Part shown: in pieces, positions 28,189 through 36,603 of the stretch
How the letters are laid out: each line of letters starts with the position of its first letter
How positions within the stretch are numbered: position 1 is the first letter of the stretch
Made by a program: the position numbers and the translations under genes
From: Paenarthrobacter sp. PH39-S1
GTDB taxonomy: Bacteria > Actinomycetota > Actinomycetes > Actinomycetales > Micrococcaceae
Length of the DNA stretch: 64,000 nucleotides
Direction of reading: 5' to 3'
NCBI RefSeq assembly: GCF_030063245.1
Contig: NZ_JASISR010000001.1
Location: 1 to 64,000, forward strand
Notes under the pieces: model-generated
Database searches by the model: none
Told to the model about the DNA's origin: nothing
The model's input: only the letters and a program-made list of their open reading frames with translations

Positions 28189-28902
28189 TTAGCGCTTTTC
28201 GACCGTCCGCAGCACGTAGCCCACGCCGCGCTTGGTCTGAATCAGCGCCGGGGACTGGGGATCGGTGTCCACCTTGCGGCGCAGGTAGGAAATATAGGAC
28301 TCCACAATGGAGGCATCGCCGTTGAAATCGTATTCCCATACGTGGTCCAGGATCTGCGCCTTGGAAAGGACCCTGTTTGGGTTCAGCATCAGGTAGCGCA
28401 GCAGCTTGAATTCGGTGGGGGAGAGCTCGATGGTGCGGCCGCCGCGGCGGACCTCATGGGCGTCGTCGTCGAGCTCCAGATCATCGACCCGTATCACGGC
28501 GTCGTCGTCTTCCATCGGCTGCGTGCGCCGGAGCACGGCGCGGATCCGGGCCACCACCTCGTCCAGGCTGAAGGGCTTCGTGACGTAGTCATCCCCGCCC
28601 ACCGTGAGGCCGGTGACCTTGTCCTCCGTATCGTCACGGGCGGTGAGGAACAGGACAGGAAAATGCCGTCCCGCGGCGCGCAGCCGTCGGGTCACGGTGA
28701 AACCGTCCATATCCGGCAGCATCACATCCAGCACCGCAAGGTCCGGATTGTGTTCCTCAGCAGCGGCGAGCGCTTCGCGGCCGTTGCCGGCGGCGAATAC
28801 CTCAAAACCGGCGAAGCGCAGCGAAGTGGAAAGTAGCTCGCGGATATTGGGCTCGTCATCGACGACAAGGAGCCTCGCTTCTGGTCCATTCTTTTTCACC
28901 AT
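28189..28902 (-). CDS. OmpR/PhoB-family response regulator (TrcR-like)
   Basis: A 237-residue regulator: receiver domain with acidic pocket VDDEPNIREL, phosphorylated Asp in LAVLDVMLPDMDG, Thr in LTARDD and Lys in VTKPF; then a winged-helix DNA-binding domain (IELSPTEFKLLRYLMLNPNR, SYISYLRRKVD, TKRGVGYVLR). It is complete and of normal length. Together with the kinase 12 bases downstream it forms a TrcR/TrcS-type pair. The signal is not known; no matching operator was identified. Confidence 0.94.
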   Translation of the reverse strand: MVKKNGPEARLLVVDDEPNIRELLSTSLRFAGFEVFAAGNGREALAAAEEHNPDLAVLDVMLPDMDGFTVTRRLRAAGRHFPVLFLTARDDTEDKVTGLTVGGDDYVTKPFSLDEVVARIRAVLRRTQPMEDDDAVIRVDDLELDDDAHEVRRGGRTIELSPTEFKLLRYLMLNPNRVLSKAQILDHVWEYDFNGDASIVESYISYLRRKVDTDPQSPALIQTKRGVGYVLRTVEKR

Positions 28903-29183
28903 TTCAGTCTCCGATGGTTGGCTGGGAATTGGCTGGACGTACGTTGTGAGGGCACTGTCAGCTTATCGCCAGCCGGCATCCGGGGGGCTGCCAGGCGGCG
29001 TCGAGGGACTGTTGCATTCCGTAGAGCGCCGCGCCATCGGCATGCCGTCCGGCGTCAGCGGTCAGCGGAGGCTCGGAATCCGGGGAGAAGTCCGGAGGGT
29101 TGCCATGTCGTCAAAGCCTGCGACGGCGACGCTCTGGTTGCGGATACAGCGAGAGCGGCCACGGGGAAGGCGGCCATGTACCC

Positions 29184-29363
29184 GCCATCGGGCTCGCAGC
29201 ACCGCACCCGGCCGCCGCCGCCGTCGGCGTCGTCGTCGTCGTCGACACCTTTCACCTCTGGTGGGACCCGTATCTGCGGGAGCAGATCATGCGCGCTGGT
29301 GCACAGGGCCGGATTGCTTACTATCAAGTCAGCGATTTCCTTGCGGTCGTGAAAGAGCGTTAA
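29184..29363 (+). pseudogene. C-terminal remnant of a sugar phosphate isomerase/epimerase (TIM barrel)
   Basis: A plus-strand frame reads AVGVVVVVDTFHLWWDPYLR then EQIMRAGAQGRIAYYQVSDF, which matches the metal-binding DTFHxWWDP...REQIARAGxxGRIxxxQVxD segment of xylose-isomerase-like sugar epimerases (COG1082). The upstream two thirds of the barrel, a start and a ribosome site are missing, and the frame runs to a stop 12 residues after the motif instead of continuing for about 60 residues. The flanking 28.9-29.2 kb gives no other recognisable part, so this is a decayed fragment. Confidence 0.6.
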
Positions 29364-29474
29364 GCACGGCTGACCGTCGCTTCACCGGTTACAGTGAAGG
29401 TTCCGTTGCCGGGAATCCGGGCCAGCACGTCGGGGCCGGTCACCCGCGCAGGTCGGACAGCGAGTGGAATAGAT

Positions 29475-30635
29475 TCACCCGTGCGGACGATCGTGGTGTG
29501 CCGCGAGCTCGCCGTGGCGTGGTTCAGGCTCGTTTTGTTCACCAGCGTTCTGTTCAGCTGGTTTCGTAACGGCTCGGACGGACATCAGGTCCAGATTCGG
29601 CAGGGCGTGTCCCAGCCGGTGTTCGGCTTCACGGATGATTTCTTCGGCCGCTGTCACTGGCATGTCACTGACCTCCAGGCTGGCGTTGCCCTGGAGCCGG
29701 TGTCCGATCCAGCGCAGCTGCAGTGCCTGGACGGAGTGCACGCCGGGGGTGCCGGTCAGAGCCGACTCCGCGCGGTCAAGTAACTCCGGTTCGATTCCAT
29801 CCATCAGCCGTCGGCCGATGCTCCGCACCGTACCCCAGAGCAAAACGATGATCGCCGCGGCAATCAGCAAGCCGACGATGGGGTCGGCGAGGGGGAAGCC
29901 CAACCATACGCCGATGACGCCAGCGACGACGGCCAGCGAGGTGAAGCCGTCGATTCGGGCGTGCACGCCGTCCGCGACCAAGGCTGCCGAACCGATCTTC
30001 TGACCGATCGTGATCCGGTAGATGGCAACGGCCTCGTTCCCAGCGAAACCAACCAGCCCTGCAGCGGCAACCCACCCCAGGTTATTCAAGACTTGAGGAT
30101 GGATCAGTCGGTCGATGGACTGCCAGCCTGCAATAATGGCCGATAGTGCGACGACGGCCACGATGAACAATCCCGCCAGATCCTCGGCTCGACCGAAGCC
30201 GTAGGTGTAGCGCCGGGTCCTTGCCCGGCGGGCAAGGATGAACGCAATCCAGAGAGGGACCGCCGTCAGGGCGTCGGAGAAATTGTGGATGGTATCCGCC
30301 AGCAGCGCTACGGAGCCGCTGATCAGGACCACTATGAATTGCAGGATGGTGGTGCCGAGTAGCATGAACAAACTAATCTTCACCGCTCGGACGCCCTGTT
30401 CGCTGGCCTCCAGTGCATCATCGATGGAATCCGCGGCGTCGTGGCTGTGCGGAACGAACAATCCGTAAAAAAACCCTTTGATTCCAGCGGGGTGCCCATG
30501 GGGATGACCATGGTCATGTCCATTTTCGTGGCCGTGGCCGTGGCCGTGGCCGTGGCCGTGGCCGTGGGAGTCTTCGTGGCCGTGCTCGTGCTGGTCAGGA
30601 TGCGTATGGTCGTGGTCGGTGTGGTGGTTGCTCAT
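29475..30635 (-). CDS. Cation diffusion facilitator metal efflux protein with His-rich N-terminus
   Basis: A 386-residue CDF exporter moving divalent metal out in exchange for protons. The first 50 residues are extremely His-rich (DSHGHGHGHGHGHGH and similar runs), a likely metal buffer. Six membrane helices follow; helix 2 has HNFSD and helix 5 has HARID, the two H-x3-D metal sites of the CDF family. A C-terminal metal-sensing domain (LLDRAESALTGTPGVHSVQA) is present. Its ATG overlaps the stop of the KmtR-like sensor by 4 bases. In Mycobacterium tuberculosis KmtR controls a CDF gene, which suggests nickel and cobalt as substrates here. Confidence 0.93.
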   Translation of the reverse strand: MSNHHTDHDHTHPDQHEHGHEDSHGHGHGHGHGHGHENGHDHGHPHGHPAGIKGFFYGLFVPHSHDAADSIDDALEASEQGVRAVKISLFMLLGTTILQFIVVLISGSVALLADTIHNFSDALTAVPLWIAFILARRARTRRYTYGFGRAEDLAGLFIVAVVALSAIIAGWQSIDRLIHPQVLNNLGWVAAAGLVGFAGNEAVAIYRITIGQKIGSAALVADGVHARIDGFTSLAVVAGVIGVWLGFPLADPIVGLLIAAAIIVLLWGTVRSIGRRLMDGIEPELLDRAESALTGTPGVHSVQALQLRWIGHRLQGNASLEVSDMPVTAAEEIIREAEHRLGHALPNLDLMSVRAVTKPAEQNAGEQNEPEPRHGELAAHHDRPHG

Positions 30636-30997
30636 GACGCGTCCATGCTTTCGACGTGATGGTGGCGGGGGGTTCCCCCGAGGGAGTGCTCCGCTTGGAA
30701 GATGGCGTCGGTGACAAGTTTGCGAGCATGCTCGTTCTCCAGGCGGTAGAACACCCTCGTGCCGTCCTGTCGGGTGGTAACAAGGCGTCCAAGGCGCATT
30801 TTCGCCAGGTGCTGGGACACGGCTGCCGGAGATTTTCCGACCATCTCGGCCAACTGGTTGACGGGCATTTCACCGTCCCGCAGCGCCAGAACTATCCGTA
30901 CCCGCGTGGCGTCGGCGAGCATTGCGAACACTTCGACCGCCAGTTCAACGTATTGGCTGTCCGGTTCCCGGCCGCATATCCTCTTATCTGCATCCAT
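30632..30997 (-). CDS. kmtR: ArsR/SmtB-family nickel/cobalt sensor, KmtR-like
   Basis: A 121-residue repressor. The winged helix is VNQLAEMVGKSPAAVSQHLA followed by KMRLGRLVTTRQDGTRVFYR. The C-terminal region FQAEHSLGGTPRHHHVESM closely follows the mycobacterial KmtR pattern FNAEHAGPGIPRHHR, whose Glu, His and paired His residues bind Ni(II)/Co(II); here E103, H104 and H112-H114 are all present. It heads a two-gene unit with the CDF exporter and probably represses it until metal binds. No clear ribosome site precedes ATG 30997, so a leaderless or weakly initiated message is possible. Assignment to the KmtR type is by sequence pattern. Confidence 0.85.
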   Translation of the reverse strand: MDADKRICGREPDSQYVELAVEVFAMLADATRVRIVLALRDGEMPVNQLAEMVGKSPAAVSQHLAKMRLGRLVTTRQDGTRVFYRLENEHARKLVTDAIFQAEHSLGGTPRHHHVESMDAS

Positions 30998-31039
30998 ACG
31001 TAGATTCTTGCACAGAAATGCGCCGCTGCCGGCCGAGCC

Positions 31040-31068
31040 TTGACCAGTATACCCTGCCGGGGTATTTT
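31040..31068 (+). promoter_or_regulatory. Promoter with CsoR-type operator filling the -35/-10 spacer
   Basis: TTGACC (31040-31045) and TATTTT (31063-31068) are separated by exactly 17 bases. Inside the spacer ATACCC-TGCCG-GGGTAT (31049-31065) is an inverted repeat with the same arms and 5-base spacer as the palindrome in front of csoR at 53150-53168. A copper-sensing CsoR repressor would block RNA polymerase here. The promoter points into the DUF6153-DUF305-BNR-ccdA-mco-lgt gene series. Confidence 0.75.
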
Positions 31069-31186
31069 ATTAGCGTCAATTGCCAGCTTTGCATACCGCC
31101 TTCGCTTAAGCCCATTGCCTTGGGTTCTTCAGGGCGCAAGCGTGACCGGTAAGATGGCTGGCAACCCAGCGAATAAGGAAGGATTC

Positions 31187-31615
31187 ATGAGCAGCACAGT
31201 CTCACTGCCCGGCATCCGATCCATCCTGCGCTGGGGACGCTTGCTCATCGTCGTGCTCGGTATAACCGGGGGAATCCTGGGCATGCACGTGATCAGCGGA
31301 ACGCCTGCTATGTCAATGGCTCCAGCAGCCATGACAACCTCGGCAGCGACGGCTAATGCCGTGACGGTCTCCGGTCCGCACGCGCCGGTTGAACAAGTTC
31401 CTGTCATCTGTAGCTGTTCAGCTGGCTGCCCCGGGTCGATGGCCATGGATGCCTGCATGCCCACCTTCGGTCCGGCGGGCATGATTGTCCCGGCGCCGCA
31501 GACGGTTACCCACCTGTATGGCGATATTGCGTTTGGGCGAACGCCAGTATTTACCGCGGTCGAGCGGATCCCCGATGGACCTTCACTAAGCCAGCTCTCC
31601 GTTAGCCGAACGTAA
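31187..31615 (+). CDS. DUF6153 family membrane-anchored protein
   Basis: A 142-residue protein with one N-terminal membrane helix (GRLLIVVLGITGGILGMHVI) and an external part with four cysteines in VICSCSAGCPG and MDACMPTFGP plus several methionines and a His, residues suited to copper binding. DUF6153 members are found in actinobacteria near copper genes. ATG 31187 has AAGGAAGG 4 bases ahead. It is the first gene after the CsoR-type promoter at 31040, so copper induction is likely. No function is established. Confidence 0.7.
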   Translation: MSSTVSLPGIRSILRWGRLLIVVLGITGGILGMHVISGTPAMSMAPAAMTTSAATANAVTVSGPHAPVEQVPVICSCSAGCPGSMAMDACMPTFGPAGMIVPAPQTVTHLYGDIAFGRTPVFTAVERIPDGPSLSQLSVSRT

Positions 31616-31720
31616 ACCGATGACTTGGCCGCCGCTATGCGGACGGCCTTCATCGACGCGCACTGATACCGTGCGCCGGCTATCGAGTGAGACTCTAGTT
31701 TTTAGTGAAGGACTCTACCA

Positions 31721-32350
31721 ATGAAGAAGTTTCTGACCATTTCGTCCACGGCCGTTGCCGCGGCCATCGCCCTTGCCGGCTGCTCTGCCGGCACCGACGG
31801 CGGCAGCATGCCGGGCATGGATCACGGCGGCAGCTCTGCGGGCTCTACCAGCACGAGCGCGGGGGACTCCGCGATGATGGCCGGCGCCGAGCGCAACTCT
31901 GCCGACACCACCTTCGCCCAGATGATGACTCCGCACCACTTGCAGGCCGTGGACATGAGCAATTTGCTGCTGGCCAAGCAGGGCATCGACCCGCGGGTCA
32001 GTGCCCTGGCAACCAAAATCAAGGCGGCGCAAGCCCCCGAGATCGAGAAGATGACGGGGTGGCTTGCTGCCTGGAAGGAACCGACGGCCATGTCGGGAAT
32101 GTCCGGCACGTCGGGAATGACCGGCACGATGAGCGATGAAGAGATGAAAAAGCTCGACGCGGCGCAGGGCGCGGAGGCCGCGAAGCTGTACCTTTCGCAG
32201 ATGGTCACCCATCACGAAGGGGCAGTGGAGATGGCTAAGGCCGAGGTGATCGACGGCAAGAACGCTGACGCAGTTGCGCTGGCGAAGTCCATCGTCTCCA
32301 CCCAGGAATCCGAGATCAAGGAAATGCAGGATCTGCTGACGACCCTCTGA
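31721..32350 (+). CDS. DUF305 copper-binding-type lipoprotein
   Basis: A 209-residue exported lipoprotein: signal peptide with lipobox LAGC (Cys21), a Met/Gly/Ser-rich spacer, then the four-helix DUF305 domain with the twin motifs MMTPHHLQAVDMSNLL and QMVTHHEGAVEMAKAE, whose paired histidines and methionines are believed to bind copper in this family. A Met-rich insert between the two motifs reads MSGMSGTSGMTGTMS. GAAGGA lies 9 bases before ATG. It is second in the copper-regulated gene series and would sit on the outer face of the membrane. Confidence 0.9.
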   Translation: MKKFLTISSTAVAAAIALAGCSAGTDGGSMPGMDHGGSSAGSTSTSAGDSAMMAGAERNSADTTFAQMMTPHHLQAVDMSNLLLAKQGIDPRVSALATKIKAAQAPEIEKMTGWLAAWKEPTAMSGMSGTSGMTGTMSDEEMKKLDAAQGAEAAKLYLSQMVTHHEGAVEMAKAEVIDGKNADAVALAKSIVSTQESEIKEMQDLLTTL

Positions 32351-32433
32351 GTCAGGGCACGCTGTCACGGCCAGTGGCGCCCGGGGATCCGGGTCGCCAC
32401 TGGGACACCTTCTTTCCTTCCTTGGAGCCCGCT

Positions 32434-33321
32434 GTGAACACACCTACCTTCCTTCCCCGCGACCATCGATTGGCTGCCCCCGCGGTGCTGGCCACCGCCG
32501 CCCTGCTGCTTGCGGGGTGCTCTGCCGGATCAACGGCAGCTGATCCGGCGCCAACTTCCCAAAGTCCCGCTGCCCATATTCACGCCATCGCCGTGGGCCC
32601 GGCTTCGTCGGAAGTCTTGCTGGCCACCCACGATGGGCTGTATGACGCGAGCAAAAAACAGCCGGTCAAGATCAGCGACACCATTGACCTGATGGGGTTC
32701 ACGGCTACGGCGGATCCCGCCGTATTCTATGCCTCGGGCCACCCGGGCGCGGGATCGGCTTTGCCGGACCCCGTCGGACTCATCAAATCCGAAGACTCGG
32801 GTAAAACCTGGAATCCCGTCTCCCGGCAGGGTCAATCGGACTTCCACGCCCTGACTTCCACCAAGTCAGGCCTGGTGGCCTTCGACGGGACCCTGCAGAC
32901 CAGCGCCGACGGCGTCAACTGGACTCCGTCGCCGTCGTCCTTCGCTCCCGCAGCGCTGGCCGGCAGCCCCGCCAGCACCGTTGTCCTGGCCACCACGGAA
33001 CAGGGCCTACAACGTTCCACCGACGGCGGAAAAACGTGGCAGCCGAATCCCGGGGCTCCGATTATGCAGTACGCGGCCTTTGCAACTGCTAAGGACAAAG
33101 CAACGACGGAGGCCGTGGGGGTCGCGCCGGACGGCACGGTGTACGCTTCCGCCGACGCCGGTCTGAGCTGGGTCCAAACCGGCCAAATCAGCGGCCAGGT
33201 GCAGGCGGTCACAGCAGTTGAGGGAGAAACGGGGAAGCCGCGGATCTGGGCCGCCACGAGTACCGGTGTTCAGGTCTCTAAGGATGGCGGAATGACTTTC
33301 AGCCCAGCGGATTCCAGCTAG
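32434..33321 (+). CDS. BNR/Asp-box beta-propeller lipoprotein (F510_1955-like)
   Basis: A 295-residue exported lipoprotein with lipobox LLAGC (Cys29) and several Asp-box repeats (SEDSGKTWNPV, STDGGKTWQPN, SADAGLSWVQT, SKDGGMTFSPA), indicating a beta-propeller. The start of the mature part (HIHAIAVGPASSEVLLATHD) matches a family often found next to DUF305 and copper genes. No catalytic glycosidase residues can be shown, so the name glycosylhydrolase sometimes given is unsupported. GTG 32434 has GGAG 6 bases upstream. It overlaps nothing but ends 4 bases before ccdA, in one operon. Confidence 0.85.
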   Translation: MNTPTFLPRDHRLAAPAVLATAALLLAGCSAGSTAADPAPTSQSPAAHIHAIAVGPASSEVLLATHDGLYDASKKQPVKISDTIDLMGFTATADPAVFYASGHPGAGSALPDPVGLIKSEDSGKTWNPVSRQGQSDFHALTSTKSGLVAFDGTLQTSADGVNWTPSPSSFAPAALAGSPASTVVLATTEQGLQRSTDGGKTWQPNPGAPIMQYAAFATAKDKATTEAVGVAPDGTVYASADAGLSWVQTGQISGQVQAVTAVEGETGKPRIWAATSTGVQVSKDGGMTFSPADSS

Positions 33322-33325
33322 CTCG

Positions 33326-34075
33326 ATGAATATCGGAGAGTTCTTCGCCAACTCGGTCAGCTCCGGAGCACTACTGATCGCCATGCCGCTGGCAATGATC
33401 GCAGGCATTGTGTCATTCATGTCCCCATGCATTTTGCCTCTCGTTCCGGGCTATCTGGGATATGTTTCCGGGCTCACCGATCCAAGCCAACCAAAGAACA
33501 GACGCCGTGTCCTCGCCGGAGTCGCCCTGTTCGTTCTGGGTTTTGGAGCGGTCTTCACGCTCTACGGTGCGGCCTTCGGGACGGTCGGGTCGTGGCTCAC
33601 CCGGTGGCAGGACCCGCTCATACGGGTCCTCGGCGTCGTCGTGATCGTCATGGGCTTGGTGCTGATGGGTAAATTTTCCTGGTTCCAGCAGACCCGTAAA
33701 CTCGCACTCACTCGCCGCACCGGCTTGGCGGGGGCACCGCTTCTCGGCATTGTTTTCGGCCTTGGCTGGACACCGTGCATGGGTCCTACCCTCAGCGCTG
33801 TCCTGACTCTCAGCGTGACCTCCGGGAACGCTTGGCGCGGTGCGTTGCTGGCCTTCGTTTATTGCCTGGGGCTGGGCATTCCGTTCGCCCTCGTCGCGAT
33901 GGGGCTCGGCTGGGTCACGCGGATCCTCGGCTACGTCCGCAGGCACATTCGCGCAGTTAATATCGCCGGCGCATCTATGCTCATTGCCCTCGGCCTGCTC
34001 ATGGTGAGCGGCCTCTGGATGCAGTGGATCTACCAATTGCAGGGCCTATCCGGGACCTTCGTCACCCCGGTCTGA
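33326..34075 (+). CDS. CcdA/DsbD-type transmembrane thiol transporter
   Basis: A 249-residue six-helix protein that passes reducing equivalents across the membrane. The two redox cysteines lie in SFMSPCILPLVPGYLGY (helix 1) and GLGWTPCMGPTLSAVL (helix 4), in the duplicated CcdA arrangement. There is no DsbD thioredoxin domain and no cytochrome c biogenesis gene nearby. Beside a multicopper oxidase and copper lipoproteins, the likely role is keeping exported copper-site cysteines reduced. It starts 4 bases after the previous gene. Confidence 0.92.
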   Translation: MNIGEFFANSVSSGALLIAMPLAMIAGIVSFMSPCILPLVPGYLGYVSGLTDPSQPKNRRRVLAGVALFVLGFGAVFTLYGAAFGTVGSWLTRWQDPLIRVLGVVVIVMGLVLMGKFSWFQQTRKLALTRRTGLAGAPLLGIVFGLGWTPCMGPTLSAVLTLSVTSGNAWRGALLAFVYCLGLGIPFALVAMGLGWVTRILGYVRRHIRAVNIAGASMLIALGLLMVSGLWMQWIYQLQGLSGTFVTPV

Positions 34076-34113
34076 AATTCCCCAATCATCATCATTAGTA
34101 AGGAATGGTTATC

Positions 34114-35676
34114 ATGACCACTCAGGTCAACCGCCGCAGCTTCATTGGACTCTCCGTCGCAGCCACCGCGGCTGCAGCGCTCGCCGCGTGCACGGGCAAT
34201 ACAGCTCCCACCCAGACAACCGGCGCGGACGCCCACCGGATCATGCCCGACAATCCGTTGATCGCCGAGTACGAGTCGCGCCGCACATCCACGGGTAAGA
34301 CCGTGAGTGCACAGCTGACACCGGCGGCGCTCAGTACCAGTCTGGACGGCAAAGAGATCACTACCTGGGGCTACAACGGAGCCCTAGTGGCACCACTGAT
34401 CCGTGCGACCGTCGGAGACCTGCTGGAAGCAAAAGTCGCCAACGGGCTCACGGACGGCACGACGGTGCACTGGCACGGCGTGGCTCTGCGGAACAACGAC
34501 GACGGCGTCCAGAACGTCACGCAGCAACCCGTCGCCCCCGGTGCCGACTTCACCTATAACTTCAGGCTGCCCCATCCGGGGACCTACTGGTACCACTCGC
34601 ACGTGGAAATGCAGCGGGCCCGGGCGCTCTACGGCGCCCTGATCATCGAAGACCCCAAGGAGCCGCTGCAGTACAGCAGGGACTGGGTCATTGTGCTTGA
34701 TGACTGGCTCGACGGCGTCACAGGCACGCCCGATGAGGTGCTGCAGGAGCTGTCCAAGGGCATGAGTATGTCCGGGATGTCCGGGGGGACGAGCACGTCC
34801 GGGATGACCGGGGGCATGGGGCAGGGCGGGATGGATATGGGACACATGCTGATGGGGGCCCGCAGCGACTTCTTGGGAGGGGATGCCGGAGACGTGAAGT
34901 TTCCCTTCCACCTCTTCAACGGCAGGCCGCCTTCCCAGCCCGAAACGCTGACAGCCAAGCCCGGAGAGGTCATCCGGCTGCGCATCATCAACGCCGCAGG
35001 GGACACCGCCTACCGCGTCGGTATCCCCGGGCAGAAACTCACACTCACGCATGCCGACGGGTTCCCCGTCGCGCACCGGGACGTGGACGCCGTCGTGCTG
35101 GGCATGGGGGAGCGGATCGACGCACTCCTGACAGTCCGGGACGGAATCACTCCTGTCCTGGCTCTGGCCGAGGGCAAGGGCCAGCTGACATACGGACTCG
35201 TTGCCACCGGCATCGGGACGCCGCCCGCGGCAGCGGACTTGCCCGCTCAACTTGACGGCGTCGTCGTCGACGGTGGTCAGCTCAAGGCCGACCCATCCGT
35301 GACCCTGCCGACAAAAACACCGGACCGGGTCCACGAGCTGCATCTGACCGGCGGGATGGGCAAATACGACTGGGGAATCAACGGGAAACGCTTCGATATG
35401 GCTAAGCCGTTCGAGAACACCTTCGACCTGAAAATCGGAGAGCGCGTCCAGGTGACGTTCATCAACGACACGATGATGTGGCATCCCATGCACCTCCACG
35501 GCCATACATTCCAGGTGGGCGATGACGGTGCACGCAAGGACACCGTCATCGTCAGGCCCAAGCAGACCGTTACCGTCCAGTTCGACGCGGACAACCCGGG
35601 CCAATGGCTCACCCACTGCCACAATGCCCTCCATGCCGAACGCGGCATGATGGGCGTCTTCTCCTACACCACCTAA
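34114..35676 (+). CDS. Tat-exported multicopper oxidase with Met-rich loop
   Basis: A 520-residue three-domain laccase-like oxidase, probably oxidising toxic Cu(I) outside the membrane. The N-terminus has a Tat motif RRSFIGL and a lipobox LAAC (Cys26), so it is likely a lipoprotein. Copper ligands are all present: VHWHGVAL, TYWYHSHVEMQ, WHPMHLHGHTFQ and HCHNALHAERGMM. A Met-rich insertion (MSMSGMSGGTSTSGMTGGMG and QGGMDMGHMLMG) is typical of cuprous oxidases such as CueO. ATG 34114 was chosen over 34105 because of AGGA spacing. It belongs to the CsoR-type promoter's gene series. Confidence 0.94.
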   Translation: MTTQVNRRSFIGLSVAATAAAALAACTGNTAPTQTTGADAHRIMPDNPLIAEYESRRTSTGKTVSAQLTPAALSTSLDGKEITTWGYNGALVAPLIRATVGDLLEAKVANGLTDGTTVHWHGVALRNNDDGVQNVTQQPVAPGADFTYNFRLPHPGTYWYHSHVEMQRARALYGALIIEDPKEPLQYSRDWVIVLDDWLDGVTGTPDEVLQELSKGMSMSGMSGGTSTSGMTGGMGQGGMDMGHMLMGARSDFLGGDAGDVKFPFHLFNGRPPSQPETLTAKPGEVIRLRIINAAGDTAYRVGIPGQKLTLTHADGFPVAHRDVDAVVLGMGERIDALLTVRDGITPVLALAEGKGQLTYGLVATGIGTPPAAADLPAQLDGVVVDGGQLKADPSVTLPTKTPDRVHELHLTGGMGKYDWGINGKRFDMAKPFENTFDLKIGERVQVTFINDTMMWHPMHLHGHTFQVGDDGARKDTVIVRPKQTVTVQFDADNPGQWLTHCHNALHAERGMMGVFSYTT

Positions 35677-35688
35677 GACAGGCCGACC

Positions 35689-36603
35689 ATGAACCCAGCG
35701 GCAGCTTCTGAGCTGTTTTTCCCCTCACCCGCCGTCGATGCCTTCCAGCTCGGCCCCCTGACGATTCGGTTCTATGCGCTGTGCATCCTGGCAGGGATCG
35801 TCTTCGCGGTCTGGCTCGCCGACCGTCGCCTCACCGCCAGGGGTGGCCGCCCCGGCGTGGTCTTGGACATAACCATCTGGGCTGTTCCGTTCGGCATCGT
35901 GGGCGGCCGGATTTATCACGTCATCACGGACCCGGAGCTCTACTTTTTTCCGGGGAAGAATCCGTGGGATGCCCTCAAAATCTGGGACGGCGGCCTGGGT
36001 ATCTGGGGAGCCGTGGCCCTGGGACTGCTCGGAGCGTACCTTGGCTGCCGCCGGCATAACGTGCCCTTTACTGCACTGATTGACTCGGCCGCCCCTGGCT
36101 TGCTGATCGCCCAAGGGCTGGGCAGGTGGGGCAACTGGTTCAACAACGAACTCTATGGCGACCCGACGGCGCTGCCCTGGAAATTGCAGATCCATCAGAT
36201 GGATTTTTCCACCGGCCGGGCGGCCACGGACGCGGCCGGGGCTCCCGTGGTGCTTGGCTACTTCCAGCCAACGTTCCTCTATGAGTCCCTTTGGTGTCTT
36301 GCGGCTGCTTCGTTGCTGATGTTTCTGGATAGGAGATACCGGCTTGGCGCGGGATCAGTATTTGCCCTTTATGTGGTCTTCTACACATCCGGTCGGTTCA
36401 TCTTCGAATTACTCCGTTCCGACTACGCCAACACCATCCTTGGGCTGCGCGTCAATACCTGGGTTTCCGGTTTACTCCTGCTGGCCGGTCTCGCCGGCTT
36501 CCTGCTTTTACGTCGAAGGGACCGCTCAACAGCCCAGCTCGACAGTCCGGACACTGAACCGATTGCGGACACCGTTACATCGGCGGATGGAACTACCAAA
36601 TGA
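35689..36603 (+). CDS. lgt: Prolipoprotein diacylglyceryl transferase
   Basis: A 304-residue seven-helix enzyme that transfers diacylglycerol from phosphatidylglycerol to the lipobox cysteine. The Lgt signature is intact (GRWGNWFNNELYG), as are IRFYALCILAGI in helix 1 and VGGRIYHVITDPELY. It lies 12 bases after the multicopper oxidase in an operon that encodes three predicted lipoproteins (DUF305, BNR and the oxidase). It is therefore probably a second, copper-dedicated copy rather than the housekeeping gene. The C-terminal tail is short and hydrophilic. Confidence 0.95.
   Translation: MNPAAASELFFPSPAVDAFQLGPLTIRFYALCILAGIVFAVWLADRRLTARGGRPGVVLDITIWAVPFGIVGGRIYHVITDPELYFFPGKNPWDALKIWDGGLGIWGAVALGLLGAYLGCRRHNVPFTALIDSAAPGLLIAQGLGRWGNWFNNELYGDPTALPWKLQIHQMDFSTGRAATDAAGAPVVLGYFQPTFLYESLWCLAAASLLMFLDRRYRLGAGSVFALYVVFYTSGRFIFELLRSDYANTILGLRVNTWVSGLLLLAGLAGFLLLRRRDRSTAQLDSPDTEPIADTVTSADGTTK

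Noticed and set aside
26929-28836. 635-codon plus-strand frame opposite the two-component system
   Set aside because: Shadow of the kinase and response-regulator genes on the minus strand, both of which have all catalytic motifs.
32434-33321. Glycoside hydrolase activity for the BNR-repeat lipoprotein
   Set aside because: Asp-box repeats show a propeller fold but no catalytic acid/nucleophile set can be identified, and the copper context does not suggest sugar hydrolysis.
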